Positions 8,470 to 17,829 of a DNA stretch of 64,000 nucleotides are shown piece by piece; positions within the stretch are counted from its first letter, which is position 1, and each line of letters opens with the position of its first letter. The notes beneath the pieces are model-generated. The model was not told where the DNA came from, did no database searches, and saw nothing but the letters and a program-made list of their open reading frames with translations. The position numbers were made by a program, and so were the translations under genes. Origin of the DNA: an uncultured Lachnospiraceae bacterium (lineage in GTDB: Bacteria > Bacillota > Clostridia > Lachnospirales > Lachnospiraceae); contig CAMWCA010000002.1 of NCBI GenBank assembly GCA_947172705.1, forward strand, positions 62,001 to 126,000, in the 5' to 3' direction.

Positions 8470-10131
8470 ATGCCAGAAATTAAATTGACAAATGTAACCA
8501 AACGTTGGGGAAAATTTTTTGCGGTGGATCATTTGGATTTGGATATTGAAGACAATGCGTTCATCACATTGCTGGGACCGTCCGGCTGCGGTAAAACCAC
8601 TACTCTGCGTATGATCGCAGGGTTGGAGACCCCTACCAGCGGACAGATTAAAATAGGCGACCGCGTTGTATTTGACAGCGATGCGGGAATCAATATTCCG
8701 GCAAATAAAAGAAAGGTGGGCTTCCTTTTTCAGAATTATGCCCTATGGCCGAATATGACGGTATACCAGAATATATCCTTTGGTCTCAGCAACATAAAAG
8801 AGGAGATGCCTGTCTATGATTTCAATGCAAAAAAGTGTGCAGATCTTATAGAAGCGCTGAAAAACCCCAGGGAAATAGCAAAAATAATAGAGGAATGCAA
8901 AGATAAAACGGGGAAACTGGAGACGGAGAAGGTGTATCTTAAATTAATCGATACATATACCATATCCCGTTACACGGCAAAAGAATTGTTTGCAATGGGA
9001 CTGCATGAATCGGGGGATATTGTAAAAGCGGCAAAGCAGAAAACAGAGAGCCTGGAGCAGGAATTGAAAGCGATTAAGGATTCCCACGAAGCAAAAGGTG
9101 AGAAACTGAATGAAGACTATGCTGTGGTAAAGAACGGCAAGGTAGTGACAAGCGTCCGAAAACTGACAAAAGAGGAAGTGGATCTGTCTGTAAGGCGGGT
9201 TTCCAGGATCGTTAAGATCGGCATGTTTATGGACCGTTATCCGGCGGAATTGTCCGGCGGTCAGCAGCAAAGGGTTGCCATTGCCAGGACGCTGGCGCCG
9301 GAACCTCAGGTGCTTTTCATGGATGAACCTTTGTCCAATTTGGATGCAAAGCTCCGGCTGGAAATGAGATATGAGCTCCAGAGACTTCACCTGGAAACGG
9401 GAAGCACTTTCGTATATGTGACTCATGACCAGATGGAGGCTATGACTCTGGCAACGAAGATCTGCCTGATCAATAACGGAGTGCTGCAGCAGTACGATCA
9501 GCCCCTTACGGTATATAATCGTCCCAATAATTTATTTGTAGCAGATTTTGTGGGAAATCCTTCCATTAATTTTATGGAGGCAAAAGGAACCCAGCGCCCT
9601 GACGGTAATTTGGAGTTGGAGGTTCTTTGCGGCGATTATAAGGTTGTCTTTACGCCCAATGAAAAATTTGACCTGAATAGATGGTTCGCAGAACGAGAGA
9701 CGGCGGAGCAAAAGAAGACAAAGGAACTGGAAGCGATAAGGGCGGACAAAAAGGCGGTTGAAAAGGGCAATAAAGACGAGGCTTTTCGTTACCATATTGA
9801 TAAAGTAGTAGAGGATGATTTTGGCGTACATGAGGAACCGGTGATCACCAACGAGGATTTTGTTCTTGGAATTCGGCCGGAATGTATTAAAATCAAGGAT
9901 AACGGCAGCATGGATGGGGAAATTTTTGGAGAAATGCCTACCGGTATGGAGTCCACTATCAAGATTGCAGTGGGAAATTTCCTTTTGACAGGGGTTGTAT
10001 TCGGAAATACTCTTTATCAGATCGGAAGCAAAAAGAAGTTTGATATTGAAGGAAAGGATATTCTGCTTTTTGACCGGAAATCCGGCAGGTGCATCAGCGC
10101 CGGAAGCGTGGAAATCGCAAAAGCCAAATGA
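8470..10131 (+). CDS. ABC transporter ATP-binding protein with large helical insertion
   Basis: 553 residues, against about 350 for FbpC/MalK-class ATPases. Walker A is GPSGCGKT (36-43), the Q-loop is Gln88, signature LSGGQ is 261-265, Walker B is VLFMDEP (Asp285-Glu286) and the H-loop is His319, so the enzyme should be active. The Q-loop-to-signature distance is about 173 residues instead of about 53: roughly 120 extra, charged and probably helical residues sit in the helical subdomain. A second charged insertion (about residues 415-450) interrupts the C-terminal regulatory (TOBE-like) domain, which still has FVLGIRPECIKI. ATG 8470 has GGAGGG 7 nt upstream. It energises the adjacent permease. 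Confidence 0.92.
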   Translation: MPEIKLTNVTKRWGKFFAVDHLDLDIEDNAFITLLGPSGCGKTTTLRMIAGLETPTSGQIKIGDRVVFDSDAGINIPANKRKVGFLFQNYALWPNMTVYQNISFGLSNIKEEMPVYDFNAKKCADLIEALKNPREIAKIIEECKDKTGKLETEKVYLKLIDTYTISRYTAKELFAMGLHESGDIVKAAKQKTESLEQELKAIKDSHEAKGEKLNEDYAVVKNGKVVTSVRKLTKEEVDLSVRRVSRIVKIGMFMDRYPAELSGGQQQRVAIARTLAPEPQVLFMDEPLSNLDAKLRLEMRYELQRLHLETGSTFVYVTHDQMEAMTLATKICLINNGVLQQYDQPLTVYNRPNNLFVADFVGNPSINFMEAKGTQRPDGNLELEVLCGDYKVVFTPNEKFDLNRWFAERETAEQKKTKELEAIRADKKAVEKGNKDEAFRYHIDKVVEDDFGVHEEPVITNEDFVLGIRPECIKIKDNGSMDGEIFGEMPTGMESTIKIAVGNFLLTGVVFGNTLYQIGSKKKFDIEGKDILLFDRKSGRCISAGSVEIAKAK

Positions 10132-10163
10132 AGAAAACAACGCTGACGGACAGGGAATAAAGC

Positions 10164-10192
10164 TTGAAAACAGTGGATGAATGTGCTTTAAT
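10164..10192 (+). promoter_or_regulatory. predicted sigma-A promoter of feoAB
   Basis: TTGAAA (10164-10169), 17-nt spacer, TTTAAT (10187-10192), with a TGC extended -10 motif directly before the -10 box. Both boxes match consensus at five of six positions. It lies 42 nt before the feoA ATG, which argues that feoAB is transcribed separately from the upstream importer. I see no clear Fur box, but could not score one. Confidence 0.55.
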
Positions 10193-10233
10193 GTTATTGG
10201 TTGTTTGATCAAAGACAAAAGAGGATGATTACA

Positions 10234-10461
10234 ATGTCACTGTTTGAAGGCGTGAAAGGAAATCAATATGAAATAAAGGGCCTGTATGTGGAGGAGGGAA
10301 TTACCCGCCGCCTGCAGGCTCTTGGTTTAAATGACGGAACGGTCGTTACCGTTTTAAACAGAAAAAAGAATGGCGCGCTGATTATCCGTGTGCGAGGTAC
10401 CAGACTTGCCATTGGAAAGCACATCAGTCTTGGAATTGAAGTGGAGGAGCAGGAAGGATGA
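10234..10461 (+). CDS. feoA: FeoA, ferrous iron transport accessory protein
   Basis: 75 residues with an SH3-like FeoA fold: GNQYEIKGLYVEEGITRRLQ, LGLNDGTVVTVL, then RVRGTRLAIGKHISLGIEV. FeoA is a small cytosolic partner needed for full FeoB activity. The ATG at 10234 is preceded by AGAGGA; an upstream in-frame TTG at 10201 would add residues absent from the family. The gene overlaps feoB by 4 nt (ATGA), giving translational coupling. It follows the importer operon but has its own likely promoter. Confidence 0.95.
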   Translation: MSLFEGVKGNQYEIKGLYVEEGITRRLQALGLNDGTVVTVLNRKKNGALIIRVRGTRLAIGKHISLGIEVEEQEG

Positions 10462-12455
10462 AACAGGAAACCGTTCATGTAGCTTTCGTGGGAAATCCCA
10501 ACTGCGGAAAGACCACGCTGTTCAATGCAATTACAGGCTCCAGGCTTAAGGTGGCAAACTGGCCTGGCGTAACAGTGGAAAAAATTGAGGGGGAAGCGGA
10601 ATATCAGGATGTGCATATGACACTGGTGGATACCCCTGGTATTTATTCCCTTACCTGCTATACCATTGAGGAAAAGGTTACCCGAAGCTGCGTCATGGAT
10701 GACGATATTGAAGTGATCGTAAATGTAGTGGATGCGTCCTCACTGGAGAGAAATCTGTATCTGACGCTGCAGCTTTTGGAGCTTGGAAAGCCGGTGGTGC
10801 TTGCCCTGAATATGATGGATATTGTGGAAGAGCGGGGGATGGAGATCGACCTGCACAGGCTGCCGGAGCTGCTGGGAGAGATTCCGGTGGTGCCGGTATC
10901 CGCCGCTAAAAGAAAAGGGCTGGATATACTGCTTCATGCGGTTATCCATCATTATGAAGAAGGCTCGAAAGGAGATGTGCTCCATTACAGCGAAAAAATT
11001 GAAGATAAAATTGAAAAGCTGTCGGTTATGATGCAGGCTCATTATCCCACCCATTCCTCTGTAAGATGGCATGCCATTAAGCTTTTGGAGGACGATGAGG
11101 ATGTATGGAATGAGCATCCCATACAGACCGAAAACATTGTGGATCGAAGCTATGAAAAGGAGATCATCCAGACAAAATATTCCTATATTGAAAATATCGT
11201 AAAGGAAGTGCTGTTTTACAGAAAGAAAAATAAAGGAGGTACAGACCGGGCGGACAGGCTTTTGACCCATCCTGTCTGGGGCGTTCCCGTTTTCCTGTGC
11301 ATTATGGCGTTTGTGTTTTTTTTGACCTTTGCCATAGGGGACTGGATGAAGGGATATTTTGAAGCGTTTCTGGATTTCTTTTCCGGTGGCCTTGGGGACT
11401 TCCTGAAAAGCATTCATGCAGCCCAGTGGCTGATTTCGCTGATCGTGGACGGTATTGTTGCAGGCGTAGGAGGGATTCTTACCTTTATTCCCAATATTGC
11501 CATTTTGTTCCTTGCCCTTGCCATTCTGGAGGACAGCGGTTATATGGCGAGAGTAGCATATGTGATGGACGGCATTATGGGAAAAGCAGGGCTTTCCGGC
11601 AAGGCGTTTCTGCCTATGATTTTAGGCTTTGGATGTACGGTTCCGGCAATTATGGCATCCCGGGCGCTGGAAACGGAGAAGGATCGGCGCAAGACCATGA
11701 TCGTAACCCCTTTTATGTCCTGCTCTGCAAGACTGCCTGTGTATGTGCTTTTTTCGGGCATGTTTTTTGGAAAGTATGCCCACATAGCGGCATTTTCCAT
11801 GTATGTGATCGGTATGCTCTGTGCCATTTTGATCGCCCGCGTCATGCATCTATGGGAGAAGGGAAAGACCAACGACAGTCTGCTGATTGAGATGCCGGAG
11901 TACAAACGTCCGAATGGAAGAACCATCCGCATCTATGTATGGAATAAACTGAAGGATTATCTTTCCAAGGCAGGCACCACCATTTTTATTGCTTCCATTA
12001 TCATATGGGTGGTTCTTAATTTTGGAATGCATGGCATGGTAACAGATCCGGGGGACAGCTTTGGGGCGGCGCTGGGCAGATGGCTGGAGCCGGTTATGCG
12101 TCCGGCGGGGCTTGGCATGTGGCAGATCATTGTTTCCTTAATTGCAGGTATTTCGGCAAAGGAAGTGGTAGTATCAAGCTTTTCTGTCTTATTTGGAGTG
12201 GGAAATGCGGAATTGGCAGGGGGACTTAGCGCGGTGGCGGAAAATCTGAAAAACATAGATCCCTCTTTTGGACCATTAAACGCTTATTGTATGATGCTTT
12301 TTGTACTTTTATATGTGCCCTGTGCGGCGGCAATGGCAACCATACGCAAAGAAAGCGGCTCCACCGCTTTCGCATTAAAGCTTGCTGCCTTTCAGATCCT
12401 TCTTGCATGGCTTGTCTCAACCATCGTTTTCCAGATCGGAAGTCTTATATTGTAA
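10458..12455 (+). CDS. feoB: FeoB, ferrous iron transporter
   Basis: 665 residues. The N-terminal G domain has G1 GNPNCGKTT (12-20), G3 DTPG and G4 NMMD, followed by the GDI-like helical region and about eight membrane helices with two Gate motifs. One reads GFGCTVPAIMASRALETEKD; the second lies around GISAKEVVVSSFSVLFGVG. The protein takes up Fe2+ across the cytoplasmic membrane. It lacks the Cys-rich C-terminal tail of some FeoBs, and no feoC follows; a strong terminator comes 20 nt after the stop. Fe2+ supply fits an anaerobe and the iron-rich hydrogenase encoded next. Confidence 0.97.
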   Translation: MKQETVHVAFVGNPNCGKTTLFNAITGSRLKVANWPGVTVEKIEGEAEYQDVHMTLVDTPGIYSLTCYTIEEKVTRSCVMDDDIEVIVNVVDASSLERNLYLTLQLLELGKPVVLALNMMDIVEERGMEIDLHRLPELLGEIPVVPVSAAKRKGLDILLHAVIHHYEEGSKGDVLHYSEKIEDKIEKLSVMMQAHYPTHSSVRWHAIKLLEDDEDVWNEHPIQTENIVDRSYEKEIIQTKYSYIENIVKEVLFYRKKNKGGTDRADRLLTHPVWGVPVFLCIMAFVFFLTFAIGDWMKGYFEAFLDFFSGGLGDFLKSIHAAQWLISLIVDGIVAGVGGILTFIPNIAILFLALAILEDSGYMARVAYVMDGIMGKAGLSGKAFLPMILGFGCTVPAIMASRALETEKDRRKTMIVTPFMSCSARLPVYVLFSGMFFGKYAHIAAFSMYVIGMLCAILIARVMHLWEKGKTNDSLLIEMPEYKRPNGRTIRIYVWNKLKDYLSKAGTTIFIASIIIWVVLNFGMHGMVTDPGDSFGAALGRWLEPVMRPAGLGMWQIIVSLIAGISAKEVVVSSFSVLFGVGNAELAGGLSAVAENLKNIDPSFGPLNAYCMMLFVLLYVPCAAAMATIRKESGSTAFALKLAAFQILLAWLVSTIVFQIGSLIL

Positions 12456-12475
12456 AATTGATTTATACCTTGATT

Positions 12476-12524
12476 TCCTTGCAGGTTTGTGTAAAAATAT
12501 ACAGGTGAAACCTGCAAGGATTTT
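12476..12524 (+). terminator. intrinsic terminator after feoB
   Basis: A perfect 13-bp inverted repeat (12476-12488 with 12508-12520) encloses a 19-nt loop and is followed by TTTTGTGTTG. It starts 20 nt after the feoB stop and separates the iron region from the hydrogenase gene. Confidence 0.8.
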
Positions 12525-12582
12525 GTGTTGAACATAAGGATGCCGCGAGAAGCATCCGCTGTTTGAAAGAAAGGTTAAAAAT

Positions 12583-14067
12583 ATGAGAGGAATAGATACT
12601 CAGGTTCGCAAAAACAGAAGGCGCATCTTTAAGGAAGTTGCAAATCTTGCCTATACTTCTGAGAATTTAAAGGATGATATAGAAGCGCTGCCTTATAAGA
12701 TCGTTGATTATGACGAATCGGAATATGAGAGTATATACAGGGAGCGTGCAATCGTAAGGGAACGCATTCGCCTTGCCATGGGCTTATCTCTTCGTCCTGA
12801 AAATATGCCGGTGCATCTGACCCAGGGACTTGAGGAGAGCAATATTGACGAGAAATATTATGAGCCGCCGTTGATGCAGGTGATTCCATCGGCATGCAAT
12901 GCCTGCCCTGAAAATCGATATGAAGTAACCAATCAATGCATGGGCTGTGTGGCGCATCCCTGCCGGGAAGTATGCCCCAGGGGCGCAATCAGCATGGTAG
13001 GCGGGCATTCTGTAATTGATCAGGAGAAATGCATCAAGTGCGGTAAGTGCAAATCCGTATGCCCCTATGATGCCATTTCCCATCAGACGAGACCCTGCCT
13101 GGATCATTGCGGAGTCAATGCCATTAAAAGCGACAAGAAAGGCCGCGCCTACATTGACACGGAGCTTTGTGTTTCCTGCGGTCAGTGTATGGTAAGCTGT
13201 CCTTTTGGTGCCATTGCAGATAAATCACAGATCTTTCAACTGATACGCGCCATGCAGTCAGGAAGGAAGATCATTGCCCAGGTAGCGCCTGCCTTTGTAG
13301 GGCAGTTTGGCAAAGATGCAACGCCGGATAAGATCAAAGCAGCGTTAAAGGAACTTGGCTTTTATGATGTATATGAGACGGCAATAGGGGCGGATATGGG
13401 GGCTATGGCGGAGGCTGAGCATTATGTGGAAGAGGTGGCAACAGGGAAGCTTCCTTTCCTGTTAACTTCCTGCTGTCCTTCCTGGTCGGTTCTTGCCAAG
13501 AAATTTTTCCCTGAAACCATAGATAAAATATCAAATGCGCTGACCCCTATGGTTGCCACTGCAAGGAAGATCAAGGAAGATCATTCCGATGCAAGCGTGG
13601 TGTTTATTGGTCCCTGCGCGTCCAAAAAGCTGGAGGCATCCCGCAGGACCATCCGTTCGGATGTGGATTTTGTCATCACCTTTGAGGAATTGGCGGGAAT
13701 GTTTGAAGCCAGAGGTCTTCTTCCGGAAGCTGTATCTTCAGAGGATAAAATGAATGATGCTACCGGAGCTGGAAGAGGCTATGGCGTTGCCGGAGGCGTG
13801 GCAAACGCCATTGAGGAATGTATCAGGGAGTACTATCCGGATGTGGATGTGAATATAGAACATGCCGAGAGCCTGACAGAGTGTAAAAAGATGCTGATGC
13901 TTGCCAAGGCAGGAAAGAAAAATGGCTGTCTGATTGAAGGAATGGCGTGTCCTGGAGGCTGCGTTGCAGGGGCAGGTACCAATATCCCTATTCCTCAGGC
14001 AATGAAAGAGGTAGCAGGCTTTAAGGCGCAGGCTGACAGGAAGATACCCGGTCTGGAAGGGGAATAA
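12583..14067 (+). CDS. [FeFe] hydrogenase with N-terminal ferredoxin domain
   Basis: 494 residues. An N-terminal extension is followed by Cys-rich ferredoxin-type motifs ([50 protein letters not shown]) and the H-cluster domain. All three H-cluster signatures are intact: TSCCPSW (Cys297), GPCASKK (Cys345) and MACPGGC (Cys456, Cys460). The protein should reduce protons with ferredoxin electrons, or the reverse. The signatures look closer to group B enzymes than to the group A catalytic hydrogenases of Clostridium; that subtype is an inference. No hydEFG maturases are in the window. gltX follows 20 nt later and may be cotranscribed. Confidence 0.92.
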   Translation: MRGIDTQVRKNRRRIFKEVANLAYTSENLKDDIEALPYKIVDYDESEYESIYRERAIVRERIRLAMGLSLRPENMPVHLTQGLEESNIDEKYYEPPLMQVIPSACNACPENRYEVTNQCMGCVAHPCREVCPRGAISMVGGHSVIDQEKCIKCGKCKSVCPYDAISHQTRPCLDHCGVNAIKSDKKGRAYIDTELCVSCGQCMVSCPFGAIADKSQIFQLIRAMQSGRKIIAQVAPAFVGQFGKDATPDKIKAALKELGFYDVYETAIGADMGAMAEAEHYVEEVATGKLPFLLTSCCPSWSVLAKKFFPETIDKISNALTPMVATARKIKEDHSDASVVFIGPCASKKLEASRRTIRSDVDFVITFEELAGMFEARGLLPEAVSSEDKMNDATGAGRGYGVAGGVANAIEECIREYYPDVDVNIEHAESLTECKKMLMLAKAGKKNGCLIEGMACPGGCVAGAGTNIPIPQAMKEVAGFKAQADRKIPGLEGE

Positions 14068-14087
14068 GAAAGGAAAAGGAAGAAGAA

Positions 14088-15551
14088 ATGACGAAAATAA
14101 GAACAAGATTTGCACCCAGTCCTACCGGGCGTATGCATGTAGGTAATCTGCGGACGGCGCTTTATGCTTATCTGATCGCCAGGCATGAGGACGGCGAGTT
14201 TATATTGAGAATAGAAGATACGGATCAGGAGCGTTATGTGGAGGGGGCTGTTGACATTATTTACCGCACCCTGGCAAAAACCGGGCTGGTTCATGATGAA
14301 GGACCTGACAAGGACGGCGGCGTTGGTCCCTATGTACAGTCTGAAAGACAGAAATCAGGGATCTATCTGGAATACGCTAAGAAGCTGATAGAAAAGGGAG
14401 AGGCATATTATTGCTTTTGCGATAAGGAGCGTCTTGCAGGCTTAAAATCACAGATCGTTGAGGGTAAGGAGATCACAGTGTATGATAAACACTGCCTTTC
14501 TCTTTCTCCTGAGGAAGTGGAAGAGAAGTTGAAAGCAGGTATTCCTTATGTGATCAGGCAGAACAATCCCACAGAAGGAACTACTACTTTCCATGATGAA
14601 ATATATGGAGATATTACGGTAGATAATGCTGAGTTAGATGATATGATTCTGATCAAATCCGACGGCTATCCCACTTATAATTTTGCAAATGTGGTGGATG
14701 ACCATTTAATGGGCATTACCCATGTGGTGAGAGGAAATGAATACCTCTCTTCATCCCCCAAGTATAATCGTCTTTATGAGGCTTTTGGATGGGAGGTTCC
14801 GGTATATGTGCACTGCCCGTTGATTACAGATGAGGAGCATCACAAGCTGAGTAAGCGCTGTGGACATTCTTCCTATGAGGATTTGATCGAACAGGGATTT
14901 TTAACGGAAGCAGTGGTAAATTTTGTGGCATTGCTTGGCTGGAGCCCTTCTGAAAGCAATGAGGAGATTTTCTCCCTGGAGGAGCTTACAAAGGTTTTTG
15001 ACTATCATCATATGTCCAAGTCTCCGGCAGTATTTGATTATACAAAGCTGAAATGGATGAACGGTGAATACATCAAGGCAATGGGGGAGGATGCTTTTTA
15101 TGAAAAGGCGGAGCCATATTTAAAGCAGACGATTACAAGGGATATGGATCTGCATAAGCTTGCCGCCATGGTGAAGACAAGAATAGAAATTTTCCCCGAT
15201 ATTCCTGCTATGGTTGATTTCCTCCAGGAGCTGCCGGAATATGACCCTTCCATGTATACCCATAAAAAAATGAAAACTACGGAGGATTCTTCTTTGGAAG
15301 TTTTAAAGGAACTGCTTCCCATTTTGGAGAAACAGGAAGATTACTCCAATGATGCGCTTTACCAGACACTGATTTCTTATGTGGAGGAAAAGGGCTGTAA
15401 GAACGGTTATGTCCTCTGGCCGGTGAGAACTGCAGTTTCCGGTAAACAGATGACGCCTGCAGGAGCCACAGAGATCATGGAGCTTCTTGGGAAGGAAGAA
15501 TCTCTGGCAAGAATAAAGAAAGGCATTGAACTGCTTGAAAAGACCAAATAA
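14088..15551 (+). CDS. gltX: glutamyl-tRNA synthetase
   Basis: 487 residues, the normal length of a class I GluRS. The HIGH-like motif is in [20 protein letters not shown] and the KMSKS-like motif is KLSKR ([16 protein letters not shown]). The catalytic core includes the WNxxDY-like insert region and the helical anticodon-binding C-terminus. It charges tRNA-Glu in the cytosol, and probably tRNA-Gln in an organism relying on GatCAB. The RBS is a purine run AGGAAAAGGAAG just before ATG 14088. Its 3' end overlaps the helicase gene by 26 nt. Confidence 0.97.
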   Translation: MTKIRTRFAPSPTGRMHVGNLRTALYAYLIARHEDGEFILRIEDTDQERYVEGAVDIIYRTLAKTGLVHDEGPDKDGGVGPYVQSERQKSGIYLEYAKKLIEKGEAYYCFCDKERLAGLKSQIVEGKEITVYDKHCLSLSPEEVEEKLKAGIPYVIRQNNPTEGTTTFHDEIYGDITVDNAELDDMILIKSDGYPTYNFANVVDDHLMGITHVVRGNEYLSSSPKYNRLYEAFGWEVPVYVHCPLITDEEHHKLSKRCGHSSYEDLIEQGFLTEAVVNFVALLGWSPSESNEEIFSLEELTKVFDYHHMSKSPAVFDYTKLKWMNGEYIKAMGEDAFYEKAEPYLKQTITRDMDLHKLAAMVKTRIEIFPDIPAMVDFLQELPEYDPSMYTHKKMKTTEDSSLEVLKELLPILEKQEDYSNDALYQTLISYVEEKGCKNGYVLWPVRTAVSGKQMTPAGATEIMELLGKEESLARIKKGIELLEKTK

Positions 15552-17334
15552 ATCACAGGAACAGGCAATTGTCCATTTGACGGGACCGGCACAGATCATA
15601 GCCGGTCCCGGAAGTGGAAAAACCTTTACCATCATTCAACATATCTTATATCTGATTCAACATTATCATATCGATCCACACCAAATTCTGGTCATTACCT
15701 ATACCAATGCAGCAGCAAAAGAAATGAAACAACGCTATGAAACAGCGATGCCCACAGTAAAGGGCGTTTGTTTTGGAACCTTTCATGGCATCTGCTATCA
15801 AATTTTAAGACGATCCGGCGGTTCCTGTACCCTGATCCGGGAGCAGGACAAAAGAAAGCTTTTTCAGACCATTTTAGGGAATCTGGGAAAAGGGGAGAAG
15901 TGCACCTATGACCGGATTACGGATCTGGAAATTTTAGTAAGCCGTATGAAGAATGTGCCGGAGGAAATCTGTCGGGAACAGGCGGCGTTCTCCAGGGAGG
16001 AACTTCTGAAAATCAGGGCGGAATACGATCATTATCTGCGAGAACAGGAACTGCTGGATTTTGACGATATGATCGTGGAATGTCTGAAACTTTTGAAGAG
16101 CTCAGCGCCTGTTCTTGAAAGATACCGTCAGATGTTTTCCTATGTTTTAACCGATGAATTTCAGGATGTGAATTCCCTTCAATATGAGATTCTAAAACTG
16201 CTTACTCTCCCTGCCGGAAACCTGTTTGTGGTGGGAGACGATGATCAGGCAATTTATGGATTCAGGGGTGCGGCGCCAGGCATTATGAGACAATTTACAG
16301 AAGATTTCAAGGAGGCGGAGCAGATCTGGCTGACGGATAATTACCGCAGCGGTTCGGCAATTGTGAATCTGGCAGGGCGGGTAATTTCCCGAAACCGGAA
16401 TCGCTTTGAAAAGGAGTTCTGCCCTACAAAGGAGGGTGGGAAAATTACGGTGTCATGTTTTGACACCCGCATGGAAGAGGAGCGGATGCTGGTATCCTGC
16501 CTTTCCTCTTTCAGCAGAAATGAAAAACTGGAAACGGCAATTATTTTAAGAACCAACAGAGAGGTTATGCAATACACAGAACTTTTGCGGAAGGAAGGAA
16601 TTGAGGTGAAAGGGAAATGTAATAATAAAGGAGATTTATTTCACCGCTTTATGATGGAGGACATAACGGCTTTCCTGGGTTATCTTTATGAGGGAAAAAA
16701 GAGGAAGGATTTTATCGGGTTTATGAATAAACCCAATCGATTTCTTACCCGGAGTGCGCTCTTCTCGGAAAAGGTGAAGTTGGAAGAACTGGAGCGTTAT
16801 TACGGGAAAAATCCGTCCATGCTGGCACAGATCCGGCAGCTTTTCAGACAATTGGAGATTGCGGGCGGGCTTTCCCCCTTTCTTGCCGTAGCTTTTTTTC
16901 GGAAAACCATGAAATATGATGCTTATCTTCGGGAGAAAGCGGAGAATGAAAGGCAGTATCAGGTGCTTATGCGCCAATGCGATGAACTGCAGGGGTGTTT
17001 TAAGAATTACCATGGAGGAGGTTCGGTGAGAAACTTTCTGGAGCTATGGATCTCCGGAAGGGGAAAGGACATATCTCAGGACCAGGAGGGTGTCAGTGTT
17101 ATCACCATGCATGGAGCGAAGGGGCTGGAATTTGACAGGGTATTTCTGCCGGATGTCAATGAGGGTATCATACCGGAAAAAAGCTGTCTTACGGAAAACG
17201 CCCTTGAGGAAGAGAGAAGGCTCCTGTATGTTGCCATAACAAGAGCCAAAAATGAACTGTACATTTATTACACGAAAGAACGGGGAAGAAAGCTGTCCTC
17301 TTTTCTGGAAGGACTTATTCCTCCTCATCTATAA
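15526..17334 (+). CDS. UvrD/PcrA-like superfamily 1 helicase, compact
   Basis: 602 residues, shorter than PcrA/UvrD (about 720-740). All SF1 motifs are visible in order: Q motif (NKSQEQAI), Walker [14 protein letters not shown] (motif II), [13 protein letters not shown] (III), DNYRSG (IV), [10 protein letters not shown] (V) and [12 protein letters not shown] (VI). It should be a 3'-5' DNA helicase or translocase for repair; the missing length is in the accessory 1B/2B regions. The start is uncertain: TTG 15526 or TTG 15535, both inside the end of gltX, so translation is probably coupled. Its stop overlaps the convergent DUF1292 gene by 20 nt. Confidence 0.9.
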   Translation: MNCLKRPNKSQEQAIVHLTGPAQIIAGPGSGKTFTIIQHILYLIQHYHIDPHQILVITYTNAAAKEMKQRYETAMPTVKGVCFGTFHGICYQILRRSGGSCTLIREQDKRKLFQTILGNLGKGEKCTYDRITDLEILVSRMKNVPEEICREQAAFSREELLKIRAEYDHYLREQELLDFDDMIVECLKLLKSSAPVLERYRQMFSYVLTDEFQDVNSLQYEILKLLTLPAGNLFVVGDDDQAIYGFRGAAPGIMRQFTEDFKEAEQIWLTDNYRSGSAIVNLAGRVISRNRNRFEKEFCPTKEGGKITVSCFDTRMEEERMLVSCLSSFSRNEKLETAIILRTNREVMQYTELLRKEGIEVKGKCNNKGDLFHRFMMEDITAFLGYLYEGKKRKDFIGFMNKPNRFLTRSALFSEKVKLEELERYYGKNPSMLAQIRQLFRQLEIAGGLSPFLAVAFFRKTMKYDAYLREKAENERQYQVLMRQCDELQGCFKNYHGGGSVRNFLELWISGRGKDISQDQEGVSVITMHGAKGLEFDRVFLPDVNEGIIPEKSCLTENALEEERRLLYVAITRAKNELYIYYTKERGRKLSSFLEGLIPPHL

Positions 17335-17674
17335 GCTCATCAAATTCTACTTGATCAAGATATTCGTCAAAAGCGTCAGATACGAGTTCATATTCTTCAT
17401 CATCCTCAATATATTCCAACAGGGGTTCTGCGTTGGGATCTTCTTCGGATTCGGAATAGCGGTAAAACCATACCGTCCCATCATGATTTTCTCCGTCCTC
17501 CTCCAAAGGAAGCAATACAATGTAATCTTTTTTAACTACCGTCAGAATTGTGACCACGGTGCAGGTAACAGTGGTTCCGTCCATAAGATCCAGAGTGACG
17601 GTCATTTCCTCGTCGTTTCCCTCCGGCTGCCCTGCGGGGGTGTTGAAAGTGTCGTTGTTTGATTGTCTGCTCAT
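17315..17674 (-). CDS. DUF1292 domain-containing protein (YrzB-like)
   Basis: 119 residues, very acidic. The DUF1292 core is DLMDGTTVTCTVVTILTVVKKDYIVLLPLEEDGENHDGTVWFYRY followed by a Glu/Asp-rich tail; here it is preceded by a polar extension (MSRQSNNDTFNTPAGQPEGN). Family members are small cytosolic proteins of unknown role, common in Firmicutes near yrvE/alaS-type loci. The start codon has AAAGGAGAG a few nt upstream. The gene is convergent with the helicase and overlaps its last 20 nt, so the two mRNAs share complementary 3' ends. Confidence 0.85.
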   Translation of the reverse strand: MSRQSNNDTFNTPAGQPEGNDEEMTVTLDLMDGTTVTCTVVTILTVVKKDYIVLLPLEEDGENHDGTVWFYRYSESEEDPNAEPLLEYIEDDEEYELVSDAFDEYLDQVEFDELIDEEE

Positions 17675-17710
17675 AAGCTCTCCTTTGCGTTGGGGTTAAT
17701 GGATATTATT

Positions 17711-17739
17711 ATTTTACTAGCAGTTTGCTGGTAACGCAA
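17711..17739 (-). promoter_or_regulatory. possible promoter of the DUF1292 gene
   Basis: On the minus strand, TTGCGT (17739-17734), a 17-nt spacer and TAAAAT (17716-17711) lie 37 nt before the ATG. The -10 matches five of six consensus positions; the -35 is weak. Confidence 0.4.
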
Positions 17740-17756
17740 TACAACAATGAATTATT

Positions 17757-17785
17757 TTGCACAGAAACGCTTTTTATGGTATGAT
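17757..17785 (+). promoter_or_regulatory. predicted promoter of the GH13 gene
   Basis: TTGCAC (17757-17762), 17-nt spacer and TATGAT (17780-17785), with an extended TGG directly before the -10. The GH13 ATG is 45 nt downstream. Confidence 0.6.
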
Positions 17786-17829
17786 ATAAAAAGCGTATTA
17801 GGCTTAATTTTTTGGTACAGGAGGCGCGC

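Noticed and set aside
9532..10218. 228-codon minus-strand frame over the ATPase 3' end
   Set aside because: Opposite strand of an intact ATPase domain; the Phe/Leu/His-rich composition is typical of antisense frames.
10740..11417. 225-codon minus-strand frame within feoB
   Set aside because: Shadow of the feoB G-domain and linker; no ribosome site or sensible product.
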